The notes beneath the pieces were generated by a model. The model saw nothing but the letters and a program-made list of their open reading frames with translations, did not search any database and was not told the origin of the DNA. The translations under genes were made by a program, and so were the position numbers. A stretch of DNA of 64,000 nt from Malaya genurostris (lineage: Eukaryota > Arthropoda > Insecta > Diptera > Culicidae), in NCBI RefSeq assembly GCF_030247185.1, contig NC_080571.1, forward strand, positions 211,106,880 through 211,170,879. Reading direction: 5' to 3'. Below are positions 1-11,611 of the stretch, one piece after another (within the stretch, counting starts at the first letter, position 1; each line of letters starts with the position of its first letter).

Positions 1-1900
1 AGTGTTTATCAGCGTCAATTTTTAACTAGTCCGGTACCACCACACGATAATCGTCCCTTCTATCCCCCATCCACGACCACCCGTCAAAGATAGCTAGCGC
101 GGCTTCGAGAGTTAGGTTACGAAATTGTATTATAAAATCATCAGCACCAACCGCCTCCTATCTCATTCCAGTGTTGATCCCCCTTAAAACCGGCAAATCC
201 AAATCAACCGCGCGTGCCATCTGAACATTACACCACGCGTGAAATCCTTCTTCCTGCCATGCTGGCTGCCTGCTCTGTATCTATCAGTCATCACCGCCGT
301 CGTCAGCCCCGTTCCGGAATGCCGAACAGCTCGAACCGGGTGGCGGTGGAAGGGTGCCTGGTGTGAGGACCTTTTTGGCCTCTCCTACGTACAGGTCCTG
401 TCTGATAATCGCTTTGGCACTCTCTCGCGTAACATAAATTTTCTCTCGGTTGCGCGTGCCAATTTCTCATTTTTCTCTGCCTGACCGACAGACCAGCCAT
501 CCAGCCACCCAACGAGTCGTGCAATTCGAAGGATTTCCTGACTGCCGTTTGCCAGCCAACTGGAAGCGTGGCACAATAACAGACGGCAGTCTGTGGCACG
601 ACGTCGGAACGTTCGCACGCTCTCCCTGGAAGTTGTTGAACCGGGCGCGAAGTTCTACTATACTGAATCATTCTGAGTACAAAACACGTGTGTGAATAAC
701 TGTTATCCTCACCACAAGAAAGGACTGGTGAACTGGTGTAAATTGTGGTCACCGCAAGGAAGTACAAACAAGATTTAGTGGTTTCTGTGTGTTACGTTCC
801 AGTGTGACAGAGAAGCTGAATCCTGGGATAAAACATTCTTACAAGGATACTAAATCAACAAAAACAACAACAACAAGAAAAACACATAGCATCGGGCATC
901 GAGTCGGTGTGAAAAAGGTAGATTTTCTTTAATCCTTTATTCCGTTCCGAATACCATCGCTCTGACCCGTCGGTTCAATCCATAAAGAAGAATGGCAAAG
1001 CCAGCCAGTAATCCTTCGAACCATAAAAAGAAAATGAGCGTAAAATCATAACCTTTCCGACACCCGTCACTCACATCGTAATCCTTCGGTCCGTCGGTTG
1101 GTGGCAGCGCACTTTGTTCAAGTCCCATCCTGTGACCGCGCTGACTGGCTGGCCATATCCGTTCGACCACTTGAAGCAATCAGTCACCGACCGCAACCCG
1201 CCCACACGTGCACCTCTGTGTAGTTTCCCGTCCGATTCCACCCACCACCCACACTGTCGGTGTTCTGTCTGTTGCCTTTAGTGGTTACCCTTCTGGGCGT
1301 CATTGGTAGCTAGCAGGCAGCTAGCAGTAGTAACTCTTCACATTGACGACGGCAATGACTCGACCCACCAATCTACGCGCGGCAATCCAGTTCAGGCAAA
1401 ATACATGAAATAAAATTTACAAGTTCATGGTTCGGTTATTTGTCATCTGCTCCTTCTGGTCGGACTCGGTTTCGGTCTGGCCGTGTTCTGATGGGGAATC
1501 GTCGTGCCTCGCTGTGAACCGAGAGATTCGGTGCGCCAGCGACCGTCATCGTCAAAGTTTTATTGCGGTGCTATGCTAAAGATTTCGGCGATGGCATGAT
1601 GATGCGTGATGGGAGTGTGTGCTTGGCGGATACCACATTTCCCCTTCCAATTTACCCCCCGGACCGACAATTGTTCAGGATACGTCGTGTTTGCAGTGAT
1701 GGCTCTAGCTGGATGTGGGTGGCGTCGACAGCCTTATGCTGTAAGCTAACACCCTGAGCGGAGAATCTTTTTATGGCGCTTCTCACGCTAGTTGGAATTG
1801 CGACACGTAATTCTTGATCTTGTCGAAAAGCGGACAATGGTTTCCGCTTCTCTACGGGTGAGCCGCACTGTACCGGGTTTGTCCTCGAGGAATAGGGATG
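1..1900. other. GC-richer island without a gene model; possible promoter/5' exon region
   Basis: This stretch is clearly less AT-rich than what follows and lacks recognisable transposon sequence. A CAA-repeat patch near 860-880 looks like insect 5' UTR. Reading frames here are short and overlap on both strands, so none is convincing. The most protein-like is a minus-strand frame at 937-1179 with a hydrophobic segment, but no splice context or family supports it. I infer a possible transcribed leader or promoter of a gene outside the window. Confidence 0.3.
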
Positions 1901-2244
1901 AACTCACTTCCGCCGGTAAGATTGCTAATACAATGGTGGTTGATTCCCGACTGTCGTAGTTAGAAGTTCAAACGTTGCTGATTGGCGCTGAACTTTTTCG
2001 ATGTCAGACCTTATGTTTGATTGATTTACCAAAACGACAATTATGTAAGCGTTCATTAATTACCTCCAATATTTCGGTTTCCTTAATCTTATGATATAAT
2101 GAGTTCTCAAGCACAATGTCTGCTAGACTGCACACTAAACTTCATTCGGTAATTCATTTCTCTCTTTGGCGAGTTTTGAGCAGCCGAACTACCGAACTTT
2201 TTCATCAGCACAAATAAACGTTAGTTGATAGCGGTACCCTAAGG
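1901..2244. other. AT-rich intergenic, nothing recognised
   Basis: No frame, RNA gene or clear repeat structure is visible here; composition becomes AT-rich after the preceding island. Confidence 0.5.
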
Positions 2245-2445
2245 TTCTACTTACAATCTCAGGAAAACATTCATTGTTAAAAAAAGCAAAAGCAGTTTCC
2301 TCGTTAAGAAAAAAAAACACCGGTTTGTTCGGTACATTTTTCTAAACAAACTGATGTTTTTTTCTTGACGATTCATCAAGCAATAGCGGAGGAAACTGCT
2401 TTCGCGTTTTTCACCAATGGCTTCTTTTCTGAGATTGTAAGTAAA
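2245..2445. repeat. Foldback/MITE-like inverted repeat
   Basis: The ends carry acttacaatctca (left, about 2249) and its reverse complement tgagattgtaagt (right, ending about 2442). Inside, gcaaaagcagtttcctc (2286-2302) pairs with gaggaaactgctttcgc near 2389. Arms of roughly 70-85 bp flank a short loop containing an accggtttgttcggt motif. This is the layout of a small foldback or MITE; no coding content. Confidence 0.7.
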
Positions 2446-3663
2446 ACGCTGTGATAAAACGTTGTTTATACCGAAAAAATTAGCTACCGAGGCTTGAACA
2501 GCTAAATCAGTAATCCATTTTAAGTGTGTAGTTTATAAGCTGGGCATTGACACATAATTAATGAATTCAATTAAGCAACATTTTGTATTAGGTAATAAAC
2601 TTTGGCTGAATTTTGTATCTAACCTTTTGCAAGTAATTGACACAGTTTATTTGAACCAACCAATTGAAATTGTGAAAATCGTGAAAAAGCTCTAATAATA
2701 CAAATTAACCTTATAATATTTATTTATCGTTAAGCTGTGAATAACTTAACTTAATTCCATCTGATTATCAAGGTGACGATGCTCCTCCGTCGGTAAAATT
2801 CCATTCAATTCGTTTGTAGCTTCACTTCGGAACTATTGTTAAACATTAAATTTTACCTTATTTTTTGTTTGTTTCGATTATAGAGCTGAGCAAATCCAAA
2901 AATAGGTAGCAAGTCATCAGGCTTCACATACTGCCATCGGGATGAAAGTTTATCCCCGTTTTCAGTATAACAAACCCTGTTTCGCACGTATGGAGAGACC
3001 AATTCGATTCCAGACTGTTTTTTCTAAAGAGCGGATGTATTTTGTCACGCGCTTCTTTCAAATTATTGTACCTCGAAAACTTCACATAAGTTGTATGAAA
3101 ACAATAAGAAATTCTTGATAAATATACCCTGAAAAAAATCGAATATTTTTTAAGACTGTGCGCGAAGAACTACAACTTTTTGTTAAAATCCTTTAGTGGA
3201 GGAGTCGTTAACTACATTGTTAAATACAACCCTGTACGAGAGCATGGTTGTTTTTAACGTTTCGTTATTTTCTAATACTGAAAAAATGTTACCAAAAAGT
3301 GCAAGTGGTCCTATACAAAGTTCCTTAATTTCAAATGAATCCGACTTCTGGTTCCAAAATTATAGGATGCACCAAAAAAATAAAAATCATCGCGAAGGCT
3401 GAAAGGATTGAAACTAAGGTACCATTTCAAATAAAAGGCCCTAAGGTCTCATACAAGGCTCCTGAATTTCATAAATGCACTAAAAATATTAAAATAATAT
3501 CACTTACTTTGCTCAAAGAATATTGAACCGATTTTCATAAACTCAAATTCACATGGAAGCATTTTTAGTTCATATAATAACGGGTTTTTTTGTCGTGAAT
3601 ACTTACTTACTTTTTTGTCGTGAATACTTAATACTTACTTTAGGTTTTTTTTTGTACTGAATA

Positions 3664-3715
3664 CTTAATACTTACGACTTACTTTACCTTAGTAAAGTAA
3701 GTCGTAAGTATTAAG
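3664..3715. repeat. Perfect 24-bp-arm hairpin
   Basis: The left arm 3664-3687 (starting cttaatacttacg) is an exact reverse complement of 3692-3715, with a 4-nt loop (ctta). Related partial copies of the arm (gaatacttaatacttact) repeat just upstream at about 3596-3645. No gene or T-run typical of a bacterial terminator is relevant here; it is probably the remnant of a small inverted-repeat element. Confidence 0.85.
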
Positions 3716-4796
3716 CCTTTTCAAAATTTACCCTGTAAAAACGTGCTTAATCCACCTAGCAGTGAGATGATACCTTTTTTTTATCAATCCGCATGTGTTT
3801 TTTGCATGAATATTCTTCGGTGTTTCAGTTCTCATGACATTATTTCTATGTCCATCGAATTAAGCGGCAATTTGAGATTTTATTCACTCATTACTTTGTA
3901 ATATCGAGACTGCAAATCGGATCGAATTTGAATCTAAAAGCGTGACAATTGATTCCATGATATGTCGGAGTAAGTTCCACTTAGGGTTTACGGTAATTCA
4001 AGGTACTTCCAGGGCCGGTATTCAGGAACTAGCATAACCCAAACCGATTCGTATGGTCATATGACGAATAAATTGCAATAGTTCTGAGTCCAACATTTAA
4101 GCTTTTCGGGATTGTCATTTTCTATATCGGTTTGAATTTTGCAAATTCATCATCTTGTAATTCCAGAATCGGAAGTCAGAATTGGATAATATTAATTAAT
4201 TTTGTCTTTGTAGATCTGGCTTTTCTTTTAGAAAACGATTGAGCTTTGAGAAACGATTCGATACTGGAACCGGAATTCGAAAATCGGTGTAGCCGAAGTC
4301 AGATAAATTCACCTGAGTAGCTGTATAGTTTACATTTGTTTCAAAATGTTTGAAAATTAGTATAAACATCTTTGAGAAATCGTAGTGCGTATTAAATCCG
4401 AATCGAAAACTGAATACCACTAAAACTGAAATAAGTTTATTTGGTTATCGACTATCCAAATCTGCAAACCCGATAAACCTGATTAATTTATGTGAAATAG
4501 ACATTTTTATACTAATCATCCTGTATCATCTAAACCGGAAGTTGGATCTGACTGAAAAGCAAGATGTTTTACAGGATCTTAAAACTTTTCATTTGAATTT
4601 GAGATCGGTTCAGCCATATACGAGAAAAATGGGTTCACAATTTTATATATCATATATCATCCTGTAGTTTCGGAACCAGAAATCGGATCCAAACATAATT
4701 TAGGAACATTGTTTAGGAGCATACGACTTTTCATATGAATCTGAGTTTGTAGAAAACGGTTGAGCTCCGAAAAAAATTAAGTAAAATTATTTGTCA

Positions 4797-5100
4797 CACA
4801 CGCATTTGCCGATCTCGACGAACTTATTCGAATGGTATATGGTTGTTATGTTCTTCCAGCATTTATTGCTGTAAGTAGTTTAAATCAATATAATTATGGA
4901 ATTGCTTTCAACTGGAAAATGCTGCCATCATTTGGTTTACCAATGTCATATTCGAACAATTATGTTGCTAAAAACGAACCGTGCTAAAATTGGTCCAAGT
5001 AAAATGTCATGAAAAAGAATGCTTTACACAGTCTTTTTGGTATTTAGAAACAATTGTATGTAACAGTATAAAAAATCCTGTTTCACGTTGCTCCCAAGCA
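4797..5100 (+). repeat. Dispersed repeat, copy 1 (inverted copy at 32930-33180)
   Basis: The segment runs from cacgcatttgccgatctcga, through 'tattgctgtaagtagtttaaatcaat' and 'catattcgaacaattatgtt', to gttgctcccaag. The same landmarks appear in reverse complement order at 32930-33180, and a further decayed copy lies at about 7925-8180, interrupted by a SINE. Non-coding; class unknown. Confidence 0.6.
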
Positions 5101-5218
5101 TTGCTTTGACATACAGCGCTCAAAAGTCCTACTGCTGGAATAGGGTAAAAAGTCGCTTACATAAAAATATCGATATCTCCGTTAAAAATGGACGGATTTT
5201 ACCAATCTATGGCTTGTT

Positions 5219-5381
5219 GGCAGGCGCGTAGCCAGAGAAAATATTCGGGGGGGGTTTTAGAACATGGTGATAAATCAACACATGTACAATTTATATCACA
5301 ATGTTTCCCATGGGTTATAATTTTTTGTTTCGGGGGGGGTTTGAACCCCTAAACCCCCCCCCCCCTGTGTACGCGCCTGCT
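5219..5381. repeat. Short MITE-like element with G-run/C-run arms
   Basis: The segment is bounded by ggcaggcgcgtagcc on the left and tacgcgcctgc on the right, giving about 10-bp terminal inverted repeats (gcaggcgcgta). Just inside are a run of eight G and later runs of G and C. A related architecture (ends around 'cgtaccca') is seen at about 31795-32085. Non-coding. Confidence 0.55.
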
Positions 5382-5616
5382 TGTTGGATAGCTATTACCG
5401 TGCGGAATCTAAGCCTGGGAACATATTCTGTTTTCAAGATCAAATGTGACAGATACTGTCAAAAACTGAAAATTTTGACATAAAACTTCGTGTAACTCAA
5501 AAAGTAAACATCCGATCTCAAAACCATTCAATAGCGTTCTGGGTCCTTTTATTTGCGACTAGTTTGATCAAAATCGGTCCAGCCATCTCTGAGATCTCGA
5601 CCTCTTAGTTGACAAC

Positions 5617-5637
5617 ACACATACAGACACACACACA

Positions 5638-5719
<82 letters not shown>
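5617..5719. repeat. (CA)n microsatellite
   Basis: About 100 bp of near-perfect CA dinucleotide repeat. It is followed by a conserved-looking tail (cgtcgagctgaatcgattgg and a 'ggccctccgggtctcgg' phrase to about 5800) that recurs in shorter form near 31081-31160. The microsatellite therefore sits at the end of a dispersed repeat. Confidence 0.9.
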
Positions 5720-5722
<3 letters not shown>

Positions 5723-6049
5723 CATTTGCTCAGTTCGTCGAGCTGAATCGATTGGTATATGACACTCGGCCCTCCGGGTCTCGGAAAAATTTTCTAAAGT
5801 TTGAGCGAATTATACACCTATTTTTTTATATTTATAAAAAAAGGTAAAAAATGGGTAGAACTGGATCATGAAAGTCTCTTATTGTACTTAACCCAACATA
5901 TTTTTTTCTCTAGGCTATAGGAAATATGATCAACAATTAGTGATAAACTTAGGTGTATGAAATTACTAGAAATATCGCAAAATTATAGTTTCCTTAAATG
6001 CTTGTTATCAACGAGTATAAAGGAGAAATTCGCATGATGCCTGGCGCAT

Positions 6050-6430
6050 TTCTGGTTGAATAGAGATAGATTAATGTACTGTTTGGTACGGTCTATGGGC
6101 TGGTGGAATCATCGGTCCTCGGTATTTGAATATGAGGAAGGACGGCGCGTTACCGTGAATGGAAATCGATACAGAACCATGATCAATGAATTTCTGTTGC
6201 CAAGTCTTCAAGATATGCATGGGGACGAAATGTGGTTTCAACAGGATGGTGCCACTTGTCATACTGCGGCCGAAACAATCGACTTATTGAAGAACATTTA
6301 AACGACAACATTGTTTCGAGAAATGAACCGGCGTACTGGCCTCCGTGATCGTGTGATTTGACGCCACTCGATTATTTTTGTGGGGATACTTCAAGTTATT
6401 GGTTTATATGAATAAACCAGGAACCTTTGT
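6050..6430 (+). pseudogene. Tc1/mariner-superfamily transposase fragment (decayed)
   Basis: A frame at 6056-6301 ends with the motif MWFQQDGATCHTAAE, characteristic of the second catalytic-Asp region of many insect IS630-Tc1-mariner transposases. After the stop, the same homology continues with SRN..YWPP and SCDLTPLDYF, interrupted by a TGA in place of Arg. A one-base deletion near 6380 then moves FLWGYFK-like sequence to another frame. The N-terminal DNA-binding domain is not visible and no TIRs were found, so this is a dead fragment. Exact family is not assigned. Confidence 0.75.
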
Positions 6431-6439
6431 GAAAAATAG

Positions 6440-8020
6440 TCGTGGCGGCCATATGCCCGAAATCATATTTAAATGTTAAATGGCAAGAAATTATCTACCA
6501 AAAGAAAAAAAGCTTGGTCATTTCATAATTTGGCATGTGTTTTATTTTAAATTTCAAATCAGCAAGCTCTTAAGAAAATCACCTTTACCACTTTAGATCC
6601 CCATACAAGATCTCTAAATTTCATCCGGATCCGATTACCGGTTGCGAAATTACAGGGTGATGTGGTTTATTAAATATAACTAATGTCATCCTTTTTCCTC
6701 TACGATGGCTCAACTGACTTCCATCATCTCAGATTCAATTGAGAGGTCTTAAAATGCCATAAGAATGTTTCGATTTTTATTCAGATCCAGCATCCGGTTC
6801 CAGAGGTTCAGGGTGCACAGTGTAAAATGTCAATTTCAAGGGACAAATTGGAGAGAAGTAATTTCTAGACAAAACGTAAAGAGTAGTAATTTCAATAGTA
6901 GTTATTTCCATAAATAACCATCTGATTAGTAACGAATTCTTTAAATTGGCTGATACATTTCTCTAGTACACAGATCCTGAGACCATATAAAACTCATATA
7001 AGATTTTTTTTAAATCAAATTCAAATAAAAGGTTGGTCGGAGCCGAAAGGTGCAGAAAATTCAGAAATTCTTTTAAATTGAGCTCAAAACTGTTTCAGTT
7101 TTTTGTTTATAATCGTTGATGGTTGAATGAACAGAATTTCACTATACCGGTATCCCGTTTTCGGTTTACGAAGTCCCGGAAATAGTGAGCAATTTGAAGC
7201 TCACTTCATTTTCTCATATATTATTGAATCGATTTAATATGAGAATGTCATCATAACACCACCAGGTGGATTGAAACAAGTTTTAAATATTTTTATTTTG
7301 AATTTGACGTAAATTTGATTAGTGTCTTCTCAAAAATTAAAAAGTTCAAGCTAAAACTAATATAAACCCATTTGTCAAACTTTCATTTTTTCATGTAAAA
7401 TAATCATTTAAGCACCAGAATATGATTCTAGAGCTGAAGAGCAACAGGTTTATCTGTAGTTACTTTTTTTCTTGACTTAACCTTTCTTGATATATTTTGA
7501 CATGAAATCGTAGGTACGAAGATTATCGTTAAATTACGCCATTCCAACATGTCTATTCATGCAAGAAAAGATATTCTAAATGATATATACAGTTTTCTAA
7601 CACTTAAAAAACTGTGCACTTGAACAAAAATCTGAATTTCACATCTAAAAATCTCGAGAACGATTACTTCTTGTAAAAAGATTACTCTGAGCGAAATTTA
7701 TTGCTTATGATCAGTAGAATCATATTCTCGTGTGTAAACGATTATTTTTCATAAAAAAAACGTGAAGCTTTACAAATACCAGAATGTTTCGGCTGTTACT
7801 CCTCCTTTGCTGTCAAAGAGGTCGAGATATTAGAGATGGCTAGGCCAATTTTTATCAAACTTCAACAACTAGCGCTATTTTTTATGGTATTTTGAAACGT
7901 TTCGATTTCAGTACGGTCCATTTTAGACAACATAATCGTTCTAATATGACATAGTATGATTTTAAAGAGGGCAATATTTTCGAATACGAAACATTTTTTC
8001 AACTTGATGGGTTTAAACTG
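6440..8020. other. Gene-free stretch, decayed repeats
   Basis: AT-rich sequence without open frames of interest. A reverse-oriented relic of the 'cggatccgatgaaatt' repeat family is visible near 6600-6660. About 7800-8020 resembles the repeat at 32990-33080. Confidence 0.4.
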
Positions 8021-8032
8021 TAAACTATAGTT

Positions 8033-8164
8033 TTTTTGTTTCGATTATATAGGTTTTAACCTTAAGGTCATTCGCCTCTTCTGAGCCTATGTGCGGGATT
8101 GGGAATCGAACCCAGGTGGGCTCGTGAAAGGCACCGACTTACCCATTACGGTATACCCGTCCCC
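8033..8164 (-). mobile_element. tRNA-derived SINE (tRNA-Glu-like head) with 12-bp target duplication
   Basis: On the minus strand the element opens with a tRNA-like head. It has an A-box region (accgtaatgggtaagtcgg), an anticodon-arm-like stretch with loop CTTTCAC (anticodon TTC, Glu-like), and a B-box ggttcgattccc. The body ends in accttaaggttaaaacc and an A-rich tail. It is flanked by a perfect 12-bp direct repeat, taaactatagtt, at 8021-8032 and 8165-8176, which is the signature of target-primed insertion. The cloverleaf is imperfect and the sequence runs on past the acceptor, so it is not a functional tRNA gene. Confidence 0.85.
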
Positions 8165-8179
8165 TAAACTATAGTTGTT

Positions 8180-9554
8180 GGGAGAACAGAATTTCATACA
8201 CTCAATTTAATTTTTATTCGACTTTTTTCGCACGGTTCTTCAATATATCATTATTGGTAACATCTTAAAGCTATGATCAATAACCATAATTGTTGAATCA
8301 AAATACCATGTTAAACATTGTTGGTATAAAAAAACCGTGACAATAATCGTGTTGTTTTCAGAAACCGCGCAATCTTTTTCCGAAACTATGCGAATTTTTT
8401 GTAATTTTTCTCGTAACAACACGAACTTTTTTCGAGATTTATTTTAAATAATACGGATTTATCGTGCTCGGTATGTATTTCCAGAGTAAAAATGGAGATG
8501 GGTGTACTATTTGATGTTTGATAATATGTTCTGCGTTCACAAAATTTCTTGGGAGGTGTAAAAATGTTCAGTCACTAAATGTATCTGAAAAATATGGCAA
8601 TGTATAAATTGCAAAAAATTAGTAGCATACCATAAGACATGAAACATTCCAGAATTTACTCAACTGTTTGATTTTGATAACATCACATTTATTGAATCTT
8701 TGTAATTCATTTGAAACCGTATGACACAATTGGACATTGATATAATCTCACTGTTAGGTGGATGAGGCACGTATTTGAGAAGAAACAAACAAAATTTACA
8801 TCAAATGTTGATATTAAAAACAAGTTTAAAACAAAAATATAGTAAACAATTTAAAGTTGCCTTTAATAAAAAAATTTACAATTACACTTTTTGGTCACCA
8901 CTACTATTTCCCTATCACGTCCCACTTTTGCTATTAGAAAAAATGAAACTTTCACTTGACGTAAGTTCAAGCATGCCGAAACATTTGGGTTTTGACAGAG
9001 TACATGTTTAACATGTACGAAAAAAATATTGCGTCTGTTTCGATGTCAACTTCAGCTAATTTAGCTGTGAAGTTATTGATATGATTCATTTTTACTTACT
9101 TTGAGATGTAAATTCAAGTGAATTGCGACGCTCCTTTTATGTGCATCTATTAAAAAGTAAATTTACATGATTTTGCAAAGTGTTTAAGTATAACAATTGT
9201 TACAATACAGATATGTATTTCGTTATCTCTAGTGTATCAAGTGAAAGAGTACTGTCGTGCCACTGAAAAAGTATAATTAAATTGTGACTAAATTGTGTAA
9301 TTTTAAATAAATTTTACTAACTGCTGTAAATACAAATTAAAGATTTAATTGAATTTTATCAGTTAATTTTCGGATTTTTGGAAAAGTATTACAATTTTTT
9401 TTTCTTCAGTGTTCATTTTTATAGTGTTCCTATCGATTCCCTACAAATTATTTGATTCAACTACAAGCTAAACACAGAAAAGATGGTCAAAATTTATCGC
9501 CGTGGATTTTTGAGGTCAGTTGAGAAAATGTTTAGGAGTAATCACAAAAATTAA
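8180..9554. other. AT-rich, nothing recognised
   Basis: No coding frame, RNA gene or structured repeat could be supported in this stretch. Confidence 0.45.
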
Positions 9555-10371
9555 GATCATCAAGCGTATACGAATCTCCAACTCAATGTAAAAAAATGTA
9601 ACTCAATAACTTTCAGTAGGAAAAATGAAACTATACCTATAAACATACATCTAGGAAATCAACTTGTAGAAAAATGTAAAATTGTAAGAGATTTAGGCGT
9701 AATCTTAGACTCCAAGCTCACTTTTGTGGAACACTACAATACCATAATCAATAAAGCTAATAGCATGCTGGGCTTTATTAAACGCTTCAGTCATAACTTT
9801 CAGGACCCATACACAATTAAATTATTATACACTACATATGTCAGACCTATTTTGGAATATTGCAGCCTAGTATGGAATCCATACAATATTATTCACGAAG
9901 AACGCATCGAATCTATTCAAAAACAATTTCTTTTATATGCACTTCGTAAATTAAACTGGACAGCATTTCCTCTACCATCATATGAAGCACGCTGCATGCT
10001 CATCAATATTCAAACACTTAAAGAACGCCGCGACTTTGCAATGCTTTATTTTATCAGCGACATTATTTCTCAACGCATTCAATCAGCTCCATTATTATCG
10101 CAATTAAATTTTTATATACCTAGCCGTCAATTACGTTCCAGGAAATTATTTTTAGAAAAACAAGCTAGAACAAATTATGCAAAATTCAGTCCAGTCAATC
10201 GAATAATGCGCCATTACAATCAATACTGTGAACATCTTGACCTTACTATGTCTAAAAATCAAATAAAATCTCAGCTTTGTCGTAGAAATAATGCGTAGTA
10301 TGTAAGTGAACATTGTAAACAATTTATATGTAGTCTACATTTGCTTGACGAAATAAATAAATAAATAAATA
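9555..10371 (+). mobile_element. 5'-truncated non-LTR retrotransposon, C-terminal part of reverse transcriptase ORF
   Basis: An open frame runs from about 9576 to the TAG after 10295. It begins LQLNVKKCNSITFSRK, continues VRDLGVILDSKLTF, then YVRPILEYCSLVWNPY. These are the conserved blocks C-terminal to the YxDD box in Jockey/CR1-type LINE reverse transcriptases (palm end, thumb and connection). The endonuclease and catalytic YxDD region are absent, so the copy is 5'-truncated, as expected of incomplete target-primed reverse transcription. A (TAAA)n-type tail (aaataaataaataaataaat) at about 10350-10371 marks the 3' end. The long intact frame suggests a fairly young copy. Confidence 0.85.
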
Positions 10372-10901
10372 GAATCCCATACACTGAAGTCACCTGACGA
10401 AGACATGAAGAGAAGAAAATAACATCACAACAAAGATCAGACCTTCACCAACTCCACATGTAATACCGATTGAAAATGTGTGAGGGAATATGAAGCACCA
10501 AATCGCGGGAAAACCAATGAACGATTTACTGGAAAGTAGACCTCTCACGGTACAATCGTCGATCATGTCGCAGGAAAGAATCGAAATAAACGCGTGCACT
10601 TTCTTTTGACACAGACTGTATTCCAAAGATCGTAATGATATAAAATTTCTCATATAACTTAAATCTTCCTCCCAGCTAGGTTTTGGGTCACCAAACGGAT
10701 TTTAATATGCCATACACCTCCAAAGCATCTATAATGATTGTCGGTTGAAATTATTAGATGAAATGGCGCTTCCAGCAAAATGACCCTTTTGTCAAGCTGA
10801 GCTCCTGTAAAATGTCTTGTTCGACTAAACAACTTTCGACCTCTCGTTGAAAATCATTATATCTGAACAATCAGAAATGAAATGACTGGTCAAACTTATA
10901 C
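10372..10901. other. Intergenic, nothing recognised
   Basis: No gene model. An 87-codon minus-strand frame at 10390-10653 has no family features or splice context. Confidence 0.4.
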
Positions 10902-11611
10902 CACAGACTAACAGACAAGACACTCAAATTAGATTCTTCGATCATTTTAACAATCATTTCGAATATTCCTTTAGTTAGGACAGTACTCGCATATGTCATG
11001 ATGTCGCCACGTTACCCAATAAAAAACATCCTGTCTGTCATCTAGACTGTGTTTATTTTTTTCATTTACCAACAGAGCTGCCATTCATACAGAATTACCT
11101 GTAATGTATTGATTTGTATATGTCCATGCGAATTTCATGCAGGATACAGATTTAAGACATATTGCCAAAACTATATACATATTTGTGCCTACTTCTCATC
11201 CTCCAACGCAATACAAAATCGAACCCGTTTTGTTACAATATTTACTTGCTTCTGGTCTACCGCCACTTAATTTCGGGTGAAAATTACCAACACAATAAAA
11301 AATAATTTAGATGAGCAAAGTTGAGAAAAATAAATGGTTGCCTTCCAACATCGCTAAAAAAGTTAAATATATTATCAACGTAATCCAATAATTTATTGTG
11401 ACAATTCATTTTCAAATATTATGATGAAATCAGGCATCCCTGCATGCAGCAGATCGATGTTGACAAACGAGGGGAAACCAACTAGTAAAAAAACTTTTAC
11501 ATAACACAAGAGGTGTACCGATAGTAAATAGTTCGCGCAGGTGGAACTAGTGCTCCACGAAAAATTATTTGTATAAGAATTTACTCATACTGTCATGGCT
11601 GTTAGTCTGTG
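10902..11611 (+). mobile_element. 710-bp MITE-like element, copy 1
   Basis: The ends are cacagactaacagaca (10902-10917) and its near reverse complement ctgttagtctgtg (ending 11611). A second, 639-bp copy lies in opposite orientation at 49367-50005 and shares internal landmarks such as catcctgtctgtcatctaga and caacaaccgatc-type stretches. No transposase is encoded. The internal segment contains the catacagaatta/ggatacagatttaa phrases that are expanded into an array at 33900-34025. Confidence 0.8.

Larger units (their letters stand above)
2446..5215. other. Gene-free stretch made of decayed dispersed repeats
   Basis: No gene is seen. About 3880-4790 consists of diffuse sequence with recurring phrases of the type 'ccggaagt(c/t)ggat' and 'gaatttgagatcggttcagccat', which also occur around 12.06-12.30, 12.99-13.23, 30.9-31.1 and 59.88-59.99 kb. 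This indicates an old dispersed repeat family. A perfect hairpin at 3664-3715 and a repeat at 4797-5100 are listed separately. Confidence 0.5.

Noticed and set aside
5617..5719. Possible CRISPR-like or regulatory repeat
   Set aside because: Simple CA microsatellite; the genome is eukaryotic and no spacer structure exists.
8086..8163. Candidate tRNA-Glu gene on the minus strand
   Set aside because: Imperfect stems and a conserved SINE body plus 12-bp target duplication show it is a SINE.
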